Notes under the pieces: generated by a model | The model's input: only the letters and a program-made list of their open reading frames with translations | What the model was told of the DNA's origin: nothing | The model's database searches: none | Assembly: GCA_022009995.1 (NCBI GenBank) | Contig: CP091734.1 | Span: 1,240,001-1,304,000, forward strand | Reading direction: 5' to 3' | Length of the DNA stretch: 64,000 bases | DNA from: Clostridiales bacterium | GTDB lineage: Bacteria; Bacillota; Clostridia; Christensenellales; CAG-917 | In this document: positions 31,017 through 39,207 of the stretch, in pieces | How the letters are laid out: the number at the start of each line of letters is the position of its first letter | How positions within the stretch are numbered: position 1 is the stretch's first letter | Translations under genes and position numbers: made by a program

Positions 31017-32399
31017 ATGTCCGAATATTCGTCTTACGACCACTTCAACTCGGAAGTTAGCGACAAAATCAAAAATCTTGCGAAAATGGCTGAAAGCAGC
31101 ACTATTATCGCCCCCGAATATTACAAACAATTCGACGTCAAGCGCGGTCTGCGCGACGAAAAGGGCGTCGGCGTTTGTGCGGGACTTACCGAAATATCGG
31201 AAATTCACGGTTACACGACCGACTACGACGGCAATAAAATCCCTTGCAAGGGTGAACTGTATTACAGGGGTATCGAAATCAAGGAACTTGTCGGCGGCAT
31301 TACAAGCGAAGGGCGTTTCGGCTTTGAAGAAATCGCGTACCTTTTGTTGTTCGGCAAACTTCCCGACAAGGATGAACTCAAATCGTTCAAGCGCATTTTA
31401 AGGGGCTATCGCACGCTTCCCGACAGTTTCGTCAGGGACGTCATTATGAAAGCGCCGTCAAGGGATATGATGAACGGCATCGCGCGCAGTATCCTTATGC
31501 TTTACAGCTACGACAAACACGCCGACGACAACAGCATCGACAACGTTTTAAGGCAGTGCCTGCAACTCATTTCCGAAATGCCGATGATCAGCGTTTACAG
31601 CTATCACGCGCACCGTCATTTTCATTGCAACGACAGCCTTATCATACATAAGCCTTTGACGCGCGGCAGTATCGCCGAAAATATTCTGCATCTTTTGCGC
31701 CCCGACGGACAGTATACCGAACTCGAAGCAAAGGTTCTGGACGTGTGCCTTATGCTGCACGCGGAACACGGCGGCGGTAACAACAGCTCGTTCACGATGC
31801 ACGTCGTGTCTTCAACAGGCACTGATACGTATTCTGCGGTTGCGGCATCGCTCGGCTCGCTGAAAGGTCCGCGCCACGGCGGTGCGAACATAAAAGTCGT
31901 CAATATGATCGACGATATGCAAAAAAACATTTCAAAATTCGACGACAAGCATATCGAATCGTATCTCAATAAAATCCTTGAAAAGAAAGCGTTTGACAAC
32001 GCAGGGCTCATTTACGGCATGGGACACGCCGTGTATTCCTTGTCCGATCCCCGTGTCGACGTTCTGAGAACGTTCGTCAAAAAACTTGCGGACGAACAAG
32101 GCTTTGAAAAGGAATTTGAGATTTACGAGGCGGTTGAAAGAATCGCGCCGAAGGTCATCGCAAACAGCAGAAACATCCAGAAGGGCGTCGCGCCGAATAT
32201 CGACTTCTATACGGGGCTTATTTATTCGATGCTCGGTCTTCCGAAGGAACTGTTTACGCCGATATTCGCGGTTTCCCGTATCGTCGGTTGGTCTGCTCAC
32301 AGAATCGAGGAACTTTCAAACCGCGGCAAAATCATACGTCCCGGCTACGAAAGCGTCTGCAAACGCGACGTGTACCGCCCGATGGACAAACGCAAATAG
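31017..32399 (+). CDS. gltA: Citrate synthase
   Basis: Condenses oxaloacetate and acetyl-CoA to citrate. 460 residues, intact frame. Catalytic His regions LMLHAEHGGGNNSSF and YGMGHAVY, the conserved GSLKGPRHGGAN, and the catalytic Asp in APNIDFYTGLIYSMLG. The N-terminal extension of about 60 residues before the citrate synthase core is like other anaerobe enzymes. Excellent ribosome site AAAGGAGG. Flanked by its own promoter and terminator, so monocistronic. Confidence 0.97.
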   Translation: MSEYSSYDHFNSEVSDKIKNLAKMAESSTIIAPEYYKQFDVKRGLRDEKGVGVCAGLTEISEIHGYTTDYDGNKIPCKGELYYRGIEIKELVGGITSEGRFGFEEIAYLLLFGKLPDKDELKSFKRILRGYRTLPDSFVRDVIMKAPSRDMMNGIARSILMLYSYDKHADDNSIDNVLRQCLQLISEMPMISVYSYHAHRHFHCNDSLIIHKPLTRGSIAENILHLLRPDGQYTELEAKVLDVCLMLHAEHGGGNNSSFTMHVVSSTGTDTYSAVAASLGSLKGPRHGGANIKVVNMIDDMQKNISKFDDKHIESYLNKILEKKAFDNAGLIYGMGHAVYSLSDPRVDVLRTFVKKLADEQGFEKEFEIYEAVERIAPKVIANSRNIQKGVAPNIDFYTGLIYSMLGLPKELFTPIFAVSRIVGWSAHRIEELSNRGKIIRPGYESVCKRDVYRPMDKRK

Positions 32400-32436
32400 G
32401 AAATTAACAAGAAACTTCCGTATTAAAAACAAAAAT

Positions 32437-32465
32437 AGCCCGCTGTGTCAAGCAGTGGGTTTTTT
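32437..32465 (+). terminator. Terminator after gltA
   Basis: CCCGCTG (32439-32445) pairs with CAGTGGG (32453-32459, one G-T pair) around TGTCAAG, followed by six T. Confidence 0.88.
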
Positions 32466-32527
32466 GTTGTTATTTGTTGTTTTATATGATATAATTTTAT
32501 ACTGTTAATAAGGATAATGCGGGATTT

Positions 32528-33562
32528 ATGAAAAGAACTAAAAAGGTATTAAGTATAATCGTGCTGATAATAACGATGGCGGTATCCGCGTCGTTGTTTT
32601 CGGCGTGCAACGCAAAAGTAAGCGACAGCGTGTTTGCGTTCGGCACCGTTTCCGAAATTTCCTTAAAAGGCAAAAAGGCAAAAAACACGATAAAATCCAT
32701 TGATTCCCTTTTCACAAGGCTGGACGTTTTGTTTGACGCGGAAAATGAGAAAAGCGACGTTTACAAGATAAATCACGCCGATAAAGACGTTATTTTGCAA
32801 ATATCCCCAGAAACGTACGAACTTTTGAAACTTGCGAAAACCGCTTATTCCGACACGGATAAAACCTTCAACGTCGCGACGTATCCGTTGTCGAAACTGT
32901 GGCGTTTTACGTCGGATACTTTCACGGGGAACGCGGGAACGCTGCCGACAGACGATGAAATCGGGGCGGCACTTTTGCACGCGGATCTTGACGCGCTCAC
33001 CCTTTTGTCCGACAACCGAGTGATGAAAACCGACAAAGATTTACAGCTTAGTTTCGGCGCGATTGCCAAAGGGTTTGCAGGGGACGCCGCAATCGAAAAC
33101 GTGATAAAAGACGGGCAAAGCGGCATTCTGAACGTCGGCGGCACGATATTTACCGTGGGCAGCGGGGAATACAAAATCGGCATTTCGTCCCCACGCGACA
33201 CCGCCGCCGATTATTTTGCAAAACTTACCTTGTCGGGCGGGGCAGTCGTATGCACGTCGGGCGATTACGAAAGGTATTATATCATCGACGGCAAGCGTTA
33301 TTGCCACATCATCGGGCGCGACGGATACCCCGTCGATAACGGCATAATCAGCGTTACGATAATAAGCAAGGACAGAAGCGCTCTGTCGGGCGCAATGTGC
33401 GACGTATTGTCCACCGCGGTGTTTGCTCTCGGGCGCGACAAGGGCGTGGAATACGCAAAAAAATACGGCGCGGGACTTGTGATAATTTACGCCGACAACA
33501 CGTTTGAAACTTTCAACGTCGACAGTTTTGAACTGAAAGACGATTCATATTCAAAAAGATGA
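32528..33562 (+). CDS. apbE: FAD:protein FMN transferase (ApbE), lipoprotein
   Basis: Extracytoplasmic flavinylating enzyme that attaches FMN through phosphoester bonds to Thr/Ser of target proteins. 344 residues, intact. Lipoprotein signal with the Cys in SLFSACNAKVSD; LSFGAIAKGFAGDAAIENVI; SGILNVGGTIFTVGS; GGAVVCTSGDYERYYIIDGK then RYCHIIGRDG; metal/FAD end SGAMCDVLSTAVFALG. Starts a three-gene block (apbE, NusG-II domain gene, Gx transporter) with 4-base and 14-base overlaps, a set known from flavin-based extracellular electron-transfer loci. The flavin-accepting target is not encoded here. Confidence 0.94.
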   Translation: MKRTKKVLSIIVLIITMAVSASLFSACNAKVSDSVFAFGTVSEISLKGKKAKNTIKSIDSLFTRLDVLFDAENEKSDVYKINHADKDVILQISPETYELLKLAKTAYSDTDKTFNVATYPLSKLWRFTSDTFTGNAGTLPTDDEIGAALLHADLDALTLLSDNRVMKTDKDLQLSFGAIAKGFAGDAAIENVIKDGQSGILNVGGTIFTVGSGEYKIGISSPRDTAADYFAKLTLSGGAVVCTSGDYERYYIIDGKRYCHIIGRDGYPVDNGIISVTIISKDRSALSGAMCDVLSTAVFALGRDKGVEYAKKYGAGLVIIYADNTFETFNVDSFELKDDSYSKR

Positions 33563-33945
33563 AAAAACGCGATTTCAAAACCGAAAAACCTTTTTACGCC
33601 CGCGATTTCGTTGCGGTCGCGATGGTGCTTGCGGCTCTGATTGCGTCCATCGTTATGCTGACCGCGAAAAAGGGCGGCACCGTCGAAGTTTACGTTGACG
33701 GGAAACTGACTTATTCTTATGCTTTGGACAAAAACCGCACCTTCGAGGTCGATTGCGACAACGGCAAAAACGTCGTTGAAATCAAGGACGGAAAGGTGAG
33801 CGTCATCGACGCCGATTGCAATAACCGCGCGTGTGTGAAATCGAAAGCAATCTCCAAAAAAGGCGAGCAAATCGTATGCCTGCCACATAAACTAATCGTC
33901 GTTATCAAGGGCGGAAGCGAGGGCGAGTTGGATGCAAGAACTTGA
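33559..33945 (+). CDS. NusG domain II-containing membrane-anchored protein
   Basis: 128 residues. One transmembrane helix near the N-terminus (DFVAVAMVLAALIASIVML) and then an outside beta-rich NusG-II-type domain with the family pattern VEIKDGKVSVIDADCNNRAC and GEQIVCLPHKLIVVI. This is not the transcription factor NusG; such anchored domain-II proteins regularly sit beside ApbE and Gx transporter genes. Overlaps apbE (ATGA) and the next gene. Confidence 0.88.
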   Translation: MKKRDFKTEKPFYARDFVAVAMVLAALIASIVMLTAKKGGTVEVYVDGKLTYSYALDKNRTFEVDCDNGKNVVEIKDGKVSVIDADCNNRACVKSKAISKKGEQIVCLPHKLIVVIKGGSEGELDART

Positions 33946-34468
33946 CGAAAAATGTGAAAATCGCAAGAAAATTCCGACAAAACGCCTTGCTCTTGCGGGA
34001 ATTTTGCTTGCCGCCGCGCTTGTCTTATCGCTTGTCGAAAGCCTGATTCCGCCGATTATTCCCGCCGCGCCTTACGCCAAAGTCGGCTTTGCGAACATCG
34101 TGCTTATCGTGGCACTGCTGACGCTCGGATACCCGTACGCAATCCTTATCTTGCTTTTGAAATGTGTATTCATCGCCGTGTTTTCGGGCAATATGTTCTC
34201 GCTTGCGTACTCGATTCCCGCGGGGTTTGTCGCGTACACCGTGAGCGCACTCGTTTTCAGAATTCCGAAGACGGGGATTATCGCAGTCAGCGTCATTTCG
34301 GGTATGATTCACAATTTTGTGCAAAACGCCGTCGCAAGTATCGTCATCGGCAAAAACGTGTGGCTTTTGTCGCCGTATCTTATGCTAATCGGCGCGATTG
34401 CGGGGTTGGCGACGGGGGTGATTGCCTATGTTTTATTGAAAGCCCTTCCTGAAAACGCCGAAATTTAG
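33932..34468 (+). CDS. Gx transporter family / heptaprenyl diphosphate synthase component I-like protein
   Basis: 178 residues, five to six hydrophobic helices. Family pattern ALAGILLAAALVLSLVESLI with PPII, AKVGFANIVLIVALLTLGYP and FSLAYSIPAGFVAYT. Named in databases as heptaprenyl diphosphate synthase component I or Gx transporter; the fold is like ECF-type S components. In this gene set it may supply a precursor for the extracellular redox module. Its last five codons and stop (GAAAACGCCGAAATTTAG) form the left arm of the nested hairpin at 34451-34579. Confidence 0.88.
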   Translation: MQELDEKCENRKKIPTKRLALAGILLAAALVLSLVESLIPPIIPAAPYAKVGFANIVLIVALLTLGYPYAILILLLKCVFIAVFSGNMFSLAYSIPAGFVAYTVSALVFRIPKTGIIAVSVISGMIHNFVQNAVASIVIGKNVWLLSPYLMLIGAIAGLATGVIAYVLLKALPENAEI

Positions 34469-34579
34469 CGACCTTTTGAGTTTTTGGCAAAACATTACTC
34501 GGTTACGTACGCCTAAGTACGCGCCCTCGTAAGAACTTGCCAAGAAACGTCAAAATCTCATCTAAATTTCGGCGTTTTC
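34451..34579. repeat. Nested inverted-repeat element at Gx transporter 3' end (copy 4)
   Basis: Outer stem of 18 perfect pairs: 34451-34468, which is coding sequence including the TAG stop, with 34562-34579. Inner TTGGCAA 34484-34490 with TTGCCAA 34537-34543; core CGTAC 34506-34510 with GTACG 34517-34521 around GCCTAA. Core sequence matches copies 1-3, while the outer stem is specific to this gene end. Confidence 0.85.
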
Positions 34580-34625
34580 CTGGTAAAGAGAAAACGATTT
34601 TTGAGTTTTTTGGGAACTTTATAAG

Positions 34626-34817
34626 GTAACCCTTCCGGGAGATTGCCACGCTACGCTCGCAATGACATAAGTGCGTTGCACGGAGAATTATAAAGAAAGT
34701 ATGTGGATTTTTTATATTTCTTTCTAACAAGCAAGCCCTTATTCTATTCCGTACGAAGTACTATGTCATTGCGAAGTATCGTTTGCGATACTGTGGCAAT
34801 CTCCCGGAAGGGCACCA
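34626..34817. repeat. MITE-like palindromic repeat
   Basis: CCCTTCCGGGAGATTGCCAC (34630-34649) is the exact reverse complement of 34793-34812; a second pair GCAATGACATA with TATGTCATTGC lies inside. About 190 bp in total with no coding potential. Sequences with the ending GATTGCCAC...GCAATGACAT are common dispersed repeats in many bacteria. It lies between the converging Gx transporter and dinB genes. Confidence 0.8.
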
Positions 34818-34825
34818 TATTAAAT

Positions 34826-34854
34826 CCCACGCAAGATACTTGTACTTGCGTGGG
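34826..34854. terminator. CAAG/CTTG hairpin next to dinB
   Basis: CCCACGCAAG (34826-34835) pairs with CTTGCGTGGG (34845-34854) around ATACTTGTA. Same loop and neck as the hairpin at 3183-3209; six bases beyond the dinB stop. Confidence 0.65.
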
Positions 34855-34860
34855 GAAAGC

Positions 34861-36086
34861 TTAGCGTTTGAACGGTGTAAAATCGTCTTCTTCGTGCAGG
34901 TCGGCGTTCAGGACGTCGTTGTTCAGCAGTACCGCCCGTTGCACCGATTTATAGCCGTATTTTTTCCTGATTTCGTCGATTGATTTTTCAAGCCGTTTTT
35001 CCTTTTCGTTTTCGTTGAAAAAGGACATCTGGAACGCTCCCGTCGCGCTTTCGAGATTCGACGTATAAACCGAAATCGTGCGAAGGGGCAAAGCGAAATT
35101 ATAGTTTTCTTTCAGCAGTTTCAGTGCGGCGTTTGCGATATCCGATGCGTTGTTGACGGGCTCGATAAGGTTCAATTGCCTTGAAAACCATTCAAGCGAC
35201 GTGTTCCGAAGCCCCACCGACACGCAGCGCGCGACGAGATTGTATTTTCTGAGCCTTGTCGCAACCATTTCGGACAGGGCGTACACGACGATTTTCGCCT
35301 GCTCGAAATTTTCGACGTCTTTCGTGGTTGTCGTGCCGTGCCCGACGCTTTGGGGATATGAACGTCGTAATAAAACTTCACGGGTTCTTTTTCGTTGCCT
35401 GACGCCGCGTCGATAAGTTTATCCCCGACGATGCCGAAGTGTTGTTTCAGAAGGGTGCGGTCGGCGTTTGCGAGTTCTCCCAAAGTGTTTATATTCAGCT
35501 TTTTCAGGCGGCTTACCGAGGAGCGACCGATATAAATCATCTCGCCGACGGGAAGATTCCACACAAGAGTTTTGTAGTTTTCGCGTGAAATGACCGTCGT
35601 TGCGTCGGGTTTTTTCATATCGCTGCCGAGTTTTGCAAACGATTTTGTCCAGGAAACGCCGACGGAAATCGTGAGCCCCGTTTCGTCGTAAACGCGTTTT
35701 CGGATCGTGTCGGCGATTTTTTTCCCGTCGCCGAAAAGACCGACGCTGCCCGTCACGTCAAGCCAGCATTCGTCCATACCGAAATGCTCGACGCGGTCGG
35801 TGTATTCGGTGTAAATCTTGAAAACGATATCGCTGTATTTCACGTATTCGCGGAATGTCGGGGGAACGATTGTTATATCGGGACATTTTTGTTGCGCCTG
35901 CCATACGGTGTCGCCGGTTTTCACACCCATAACTTTTGCAGGCTGACTTTTCGCCAGCACGATACCGTGCCGCTTTTTCGGATCGCCGCAGACCGCAATG
36001 GGTTTTCCCTTGTATTCGGGGTGTAAAATGGTTTCGACCGAAGCGTAAAAGTTATTCAGGTCGCAATGAAGAATGACTCTGTCCAT
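34861..36086 (-). CDS. dinB: DNA polymerase IV (Y family) (one frameshift)
   Basis: Translesion DNA polymerase. About 408 residues joined. MDRVILHCDLNNFYASVETI holds the first catalytic Asp; RVEHFGMDECWLDVTG and SVGVSWTKSFAKLGSDMKKP are the palm motifs; IYIGRSSVSRLKKLNINTLG is the HhH thumb part. The C-terminal little-finger domain ends with a longish charged tail ending DFTPFKR. Frame changes near 35355. A beta-clamp motif may be the AFQMSFFNE segment (QMSFF) near the C-terminus. Start at MDRVIL; a longer ATG at 36122 is less likely. No SOS box seen upstream. Confidence 0.93.
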
Positions 36087-36207
36087 AAGCGTTATTTTAC
36101 CATTTCCTTGTATTGATTTCAATTGATTTTACGATACTTTTTAAGACAGGGCGCGTCATATTTTGTAAAAAACATTCGGATAATATTCTCGCCGCGCCGA
36201 AAAATAC

Positions 36208-36236
36208 TTGACTTATAACGAAAGTTTTTTAATAAT
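36208..36236 (+). promoter_or_regulatory. Possible promoter for der
   Basis: TTGACT (36208-36213), 17-base spacer, AATAAT (36231-36236), 61 bases before the start at 36297. Confidence 0.5.
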
Positions 36237-36296
36237 ATATTGTAATTATTTTTCAACGAAAGCGCGCTATGCGCGTATGCGAAGAGGTTATATATC

Positions 36297-37621
36297 ATGT
36301 CGAAACCGCTTGTTGCCATTGTCGGACGTCCCAACGTCGGCAAGTCAACGTTTTTCAATCGAATCGTCGGGCAAAGAATATCCATTGTCGAAGACACCCC
36401 GGGCGTTACCCGCGACAGGCTTTACGCCGATGCGGAATGGTGCGGACACTCTTTCACGCTCATCGATACGGGCGGGCTTGAAATCAAGTCCGAAGACGTC
36501 ATGTGGTCGCACATCAGGGCGCAGGCGCAGATTGCTGTCGAAACCGCCGACGTTATCGTATTTATGCTTGACGGAAAGACGGGGCTCACGCACGAAGATT
36601 ACGAAGTCGCGGCATACCTTCGCAAAAGTCGCAAGCCGATTTTGCTTGTCGTGAACAAGCTGGACAACAACGAACAGCACCTTTTGTACGACTTTTACGA
36701 GTTGGGACTTGGCGAGCCTATCGGGATTTCCGCGGGGCAGGCGAAAGGTCTTGGCGACGTGCTGGACGAAATCGTGAAACTTACCGGGAAGTACGAGACG
36801 GAAGAAAAGGAAGAAGCGCTGAAAATCGCAGTCGTCGGGAAACCGAACGCGGGGAAAGCAGCCTTGTCAACAAACTTCTGGGATACGACCGCGTCATCGT
36901 TTCGGACATCGCAGGCACGACGCGCGACGCAATCGACACTCGCATAAAAATCGGCGATAAAGAATATATCCTTATCGATACGGCGGGCATCAGAAGGAAG
37001 CGTTCCGTCGAAGAAGATCTGGAACAATACAGCGTAATGCGTTCGCTCGGAGCGGTAAGGCGCGCGGACGTTTGTCTTATCGTCATCGACTCGTCCGAGG
37101 AACTGTCGGAACAAGACGTCAAAATCGCGGGGTACGTCCACGAACAGGGCAAACCCAGCGTCGTCGTCATGAACAAGTGGGACGTTGTCGAAAAGGACAC
37201 ATATACAATCGAAAAGTACAACAGGAAACTGAAAGAAGAACTCAAATTTATGGATTACTTCATTCCGACGTACGTTTCGGCAAAAACGGGAAAGCGCGTG
37301 GATAACCTTATAAAACTTGCGGAACGCGCATACGAGAACGCGTCGCGAAGAGTTTCGACGGGGCTTCTGAACGACGTTTTGCGTGAGGCGATTCTCACCA
37401 ACGAGCCGCCTTCAAAAAACGGAAAACGGCTGAAAATCTATTACGTTACCGAAGTGTCGGCAAATCCCCCGACGTTCGTTATTTTCGTCAACGACGATAC
37501 GCTGATGCATTTCAGTTACAGGCGATACCTTGAAAACGCGCTCAGGCGTTCATTTGACTTCGAAGGCACGCCAATTCGTCTTATCATCAGGAATAAGAAC
37601 GAAAAAGACCTTGAAAATTAA
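36297..37621 (+). CDS. der: Ribosome assembly GTPase Der (one frameshift)
   Basis: Double-GTPase needed for 50S subunit maturation. About 441 residues. First G domain: GRPNVGKST, DTPGVTRDR, DTGG, NKLD. Second: GKPNAGK then, after a missing A near 36857 (GGGGAAAGCAGC for GGGGAAAAGCAGC), SLVNKLLG, DIAGTTRDAID, DTAGIRRK, NKWD. KH-like C-terminal domain with LREAILTNEPPSKNGKRLKI. The frameshift falls in the second P-loop, which a working cell could not tolerate, again pointing to a technical error. GAAGAGG precedes the ATG. Confidence 0.96.
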
Positions 37622-37647
37622 AAATCTCATATATAAGAAGGCTTATT

Positions 37648-38910
37648 ATGAAATACGGTGATATGAATAAAGAACAGGCGGAAGTCATCTTTGAAAAAGA
37701 ACTCCGCAACTTCAAAAAAATACAGGGCGAAGAATTGTCGCTCGATATGTCAAGGGGAAAACCCTGCACGGCGCAGCTTGACCTTGCAAACGTTATGTTC
37801 GATATGGTAAACGCAAACGCGTCGTTTATCACGGAAAACGGCATGGACGTCAGAAATTACGGCGGTCTTGACGGCATTCCCGAAATGAAAAACTGTTTGC
37901 CGCGCTTTTTGACGTCAACGAAAAAATGGTGCTTGTCGCGGACGGATCGAGTTTGAATATTATGTACAATCTCGTCCAGCAGGCAATGCAATTCGGCGTC
38001 GGCGGCGGACTGCCCTGGAATAAACTCGGCAAAGTCAAATTTATCTGCCTTGTCCCCGGTTATGACCGTCATTTCGCAATCACCGAACAGTTCGGCATAG
38101 ATATGATTGCCGTGCCGTTCAAGAAGGACGGCGGCGTGGATATCGACGCAATCGAAGGGCTTGTCGCAAGCGATTCCTCGATAAAAGGCATCTGGTGCGT
38201 GCCGAAATACAGCAACCCGACGGGCGTTACTTACAGCGACGACGTCGTTACCCGCCTTGCAAATGGACGCCGCAAAAGACTTCCGCATTTTCTGGGACAA
38301 TGCCTATGCCGTGCACAGTATTTACGGCGACGACGTCCTTAAAAACATCTTCCCCGAATGCGAAAAAGCGGGCAATCCCGACCGCGTTTATATGTTCGCA
38401 TCGACGTCCAAAATCACGTTCTCGGGCGCGGGCGTAGCGACGCTTATTTCAAGCGAGAAAAATATCGAAGAATATAAGTCGCACCTGAAATACGCAACCA
38501 TCGGACCGAATAAAATCGTCCAACTTGCACATTACAGATATCTCAAAAGTCCTGAAAATATCCTGAAAATTATGAAGGCGCAGGCGGATATTCTCCGTCC
38601 GAAGTTCGACGCCGTTCAAAATATTCTGGAATCCGAATTTGAAAACGGCGATATCGTCGAATGGACAAAACCCGTCGGCGGCTATTTCGTGTCGCTGAAC
38701 GTCAAAGTGGGCAGTGCGAAGGAAGTTGTCGACCTTTCCAAAAAAATGGGCGTGAAGTTCACCGAAGCCGGCGCAACCTATCCGCGCGGTATCGACTTCA
38801 ACGACTCCAACATTCGTATCGCGCCGTCGTATCCGCCCATCGAAGAGTTGCAGACCGCGATGCAGGTGTTGTGTTGTGCTATTAAACTCTCCGCCACAAA
38901 TCCCTTATGA
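37648..38910 (+). CDS. Aminotransferase, class I (aspartate aminotransferase subgroup Ic-like) (two frameshifts)
   Basis: PLP-dependent aminotransferase of about 420 residues. LSLDMSRGKPCTAQLDLA and RNYGGLDGIPEMK near the N-terminus, VPGYDRHFAITEQFGIDMI, VPKYSNPTGVTYSD, FWDNAYAVHSIYGDD and the PLP lysine in FASTSKITFSGAGVA. This resembles the group once labelled MocR-type aminotransferase domain that includes aspartate aminotransferases of Corynebacterium. Frame changes near 37894 (A5 for A6) and near 38262. The stop TGA at 38908 lies three bases before a nested hairpin whose left arm begins with TAA. Confidence 0.88.
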
Positions 38911-38912
38911 AG

Positions 38913-39040
38913 TAAAAAGTCATAATTTTGCGATATTTTGCTTTTTCGGCGGAACCCGAAAAATCGTGTACGCCTAAGTACACTGGATTTTTCAGAACCC
39001 GCCGAGAAAAACACAATCTCATCAAAATTCTGACTTTTTA
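38913..39040. repeat. Nested inverted-repeat element after the aminotransferase (copy 3)
   Basis: Outer stem TAAAAAGTCA (38913-38922) with TGACTTTTTA (39031-39040), one mismatch, then AATTTTG (38924-38930) with CAAAATT (39023-39029). Inner CGGCGG/CCGCCG (38947-38952, 38999-39004), GAAAAATC/GATTTTTC (38958-38965, 38986-38993), GTGTAC/GTACAC (38966-38971, 38978-38983). Compared with copy 2 both the outer stem and an inner stem changed on both arms, keeping pairing. Confidence 0.85.
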
Positions 39041-39054
39041 GGAAAGGATATTTT

Positions 39055-39077
39055 AGCACCCAAACGGGTGCTTTTTT
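39055..39077 (+). terminator. Terminator following nested hairpin copy 3
   Basis: AGCACCC (39055-39061) pairs with GGGTGCT (39066-39072) around AAAC, followed by TTTTTG. Confidence 0.9.
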
Positions 39078-39151
39078 GTTGGTTTTTTAATTTTCCGTGC
39101 GTTATCGCTTTTATAAGGTTTCTCCGTATTAAATTGAAAAACGTCCGATAA

Positions 39152-39180
39152 GCATATTCGTGCGGGCGGTTGCATAGTTT
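39152..39180 (+). promoter_or_regulatory. Sigma-E type sporulation promoter for spoIVA
   Basis: GCATATT (39152-39158), 14-base spacer, CATAGTTT (39173-39180). The mother-cell sigma-E consensus in Bacillus is KMATATT, 14-15 bases, CATACAHT. It lies 27 bases before the spoIVA ATG, and spoIVA is a known sigma-E gene. Confidence 0.75.
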
Positions 39181-39207
39181 TTATTAACTGTATTTGGAGG
39201 TAAAATT

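Noticed and set aside
33559..33945. Annotation as transcription factor NusG
   Set aside because: Only domain II is present, behind a transmembrane helix and outside the membrane; no NGN domain.
36245..36275. GCGCGCTATGCGCG palindrome before der as an operator
   Set aside because: Single short copy with no partner site; could be chance.
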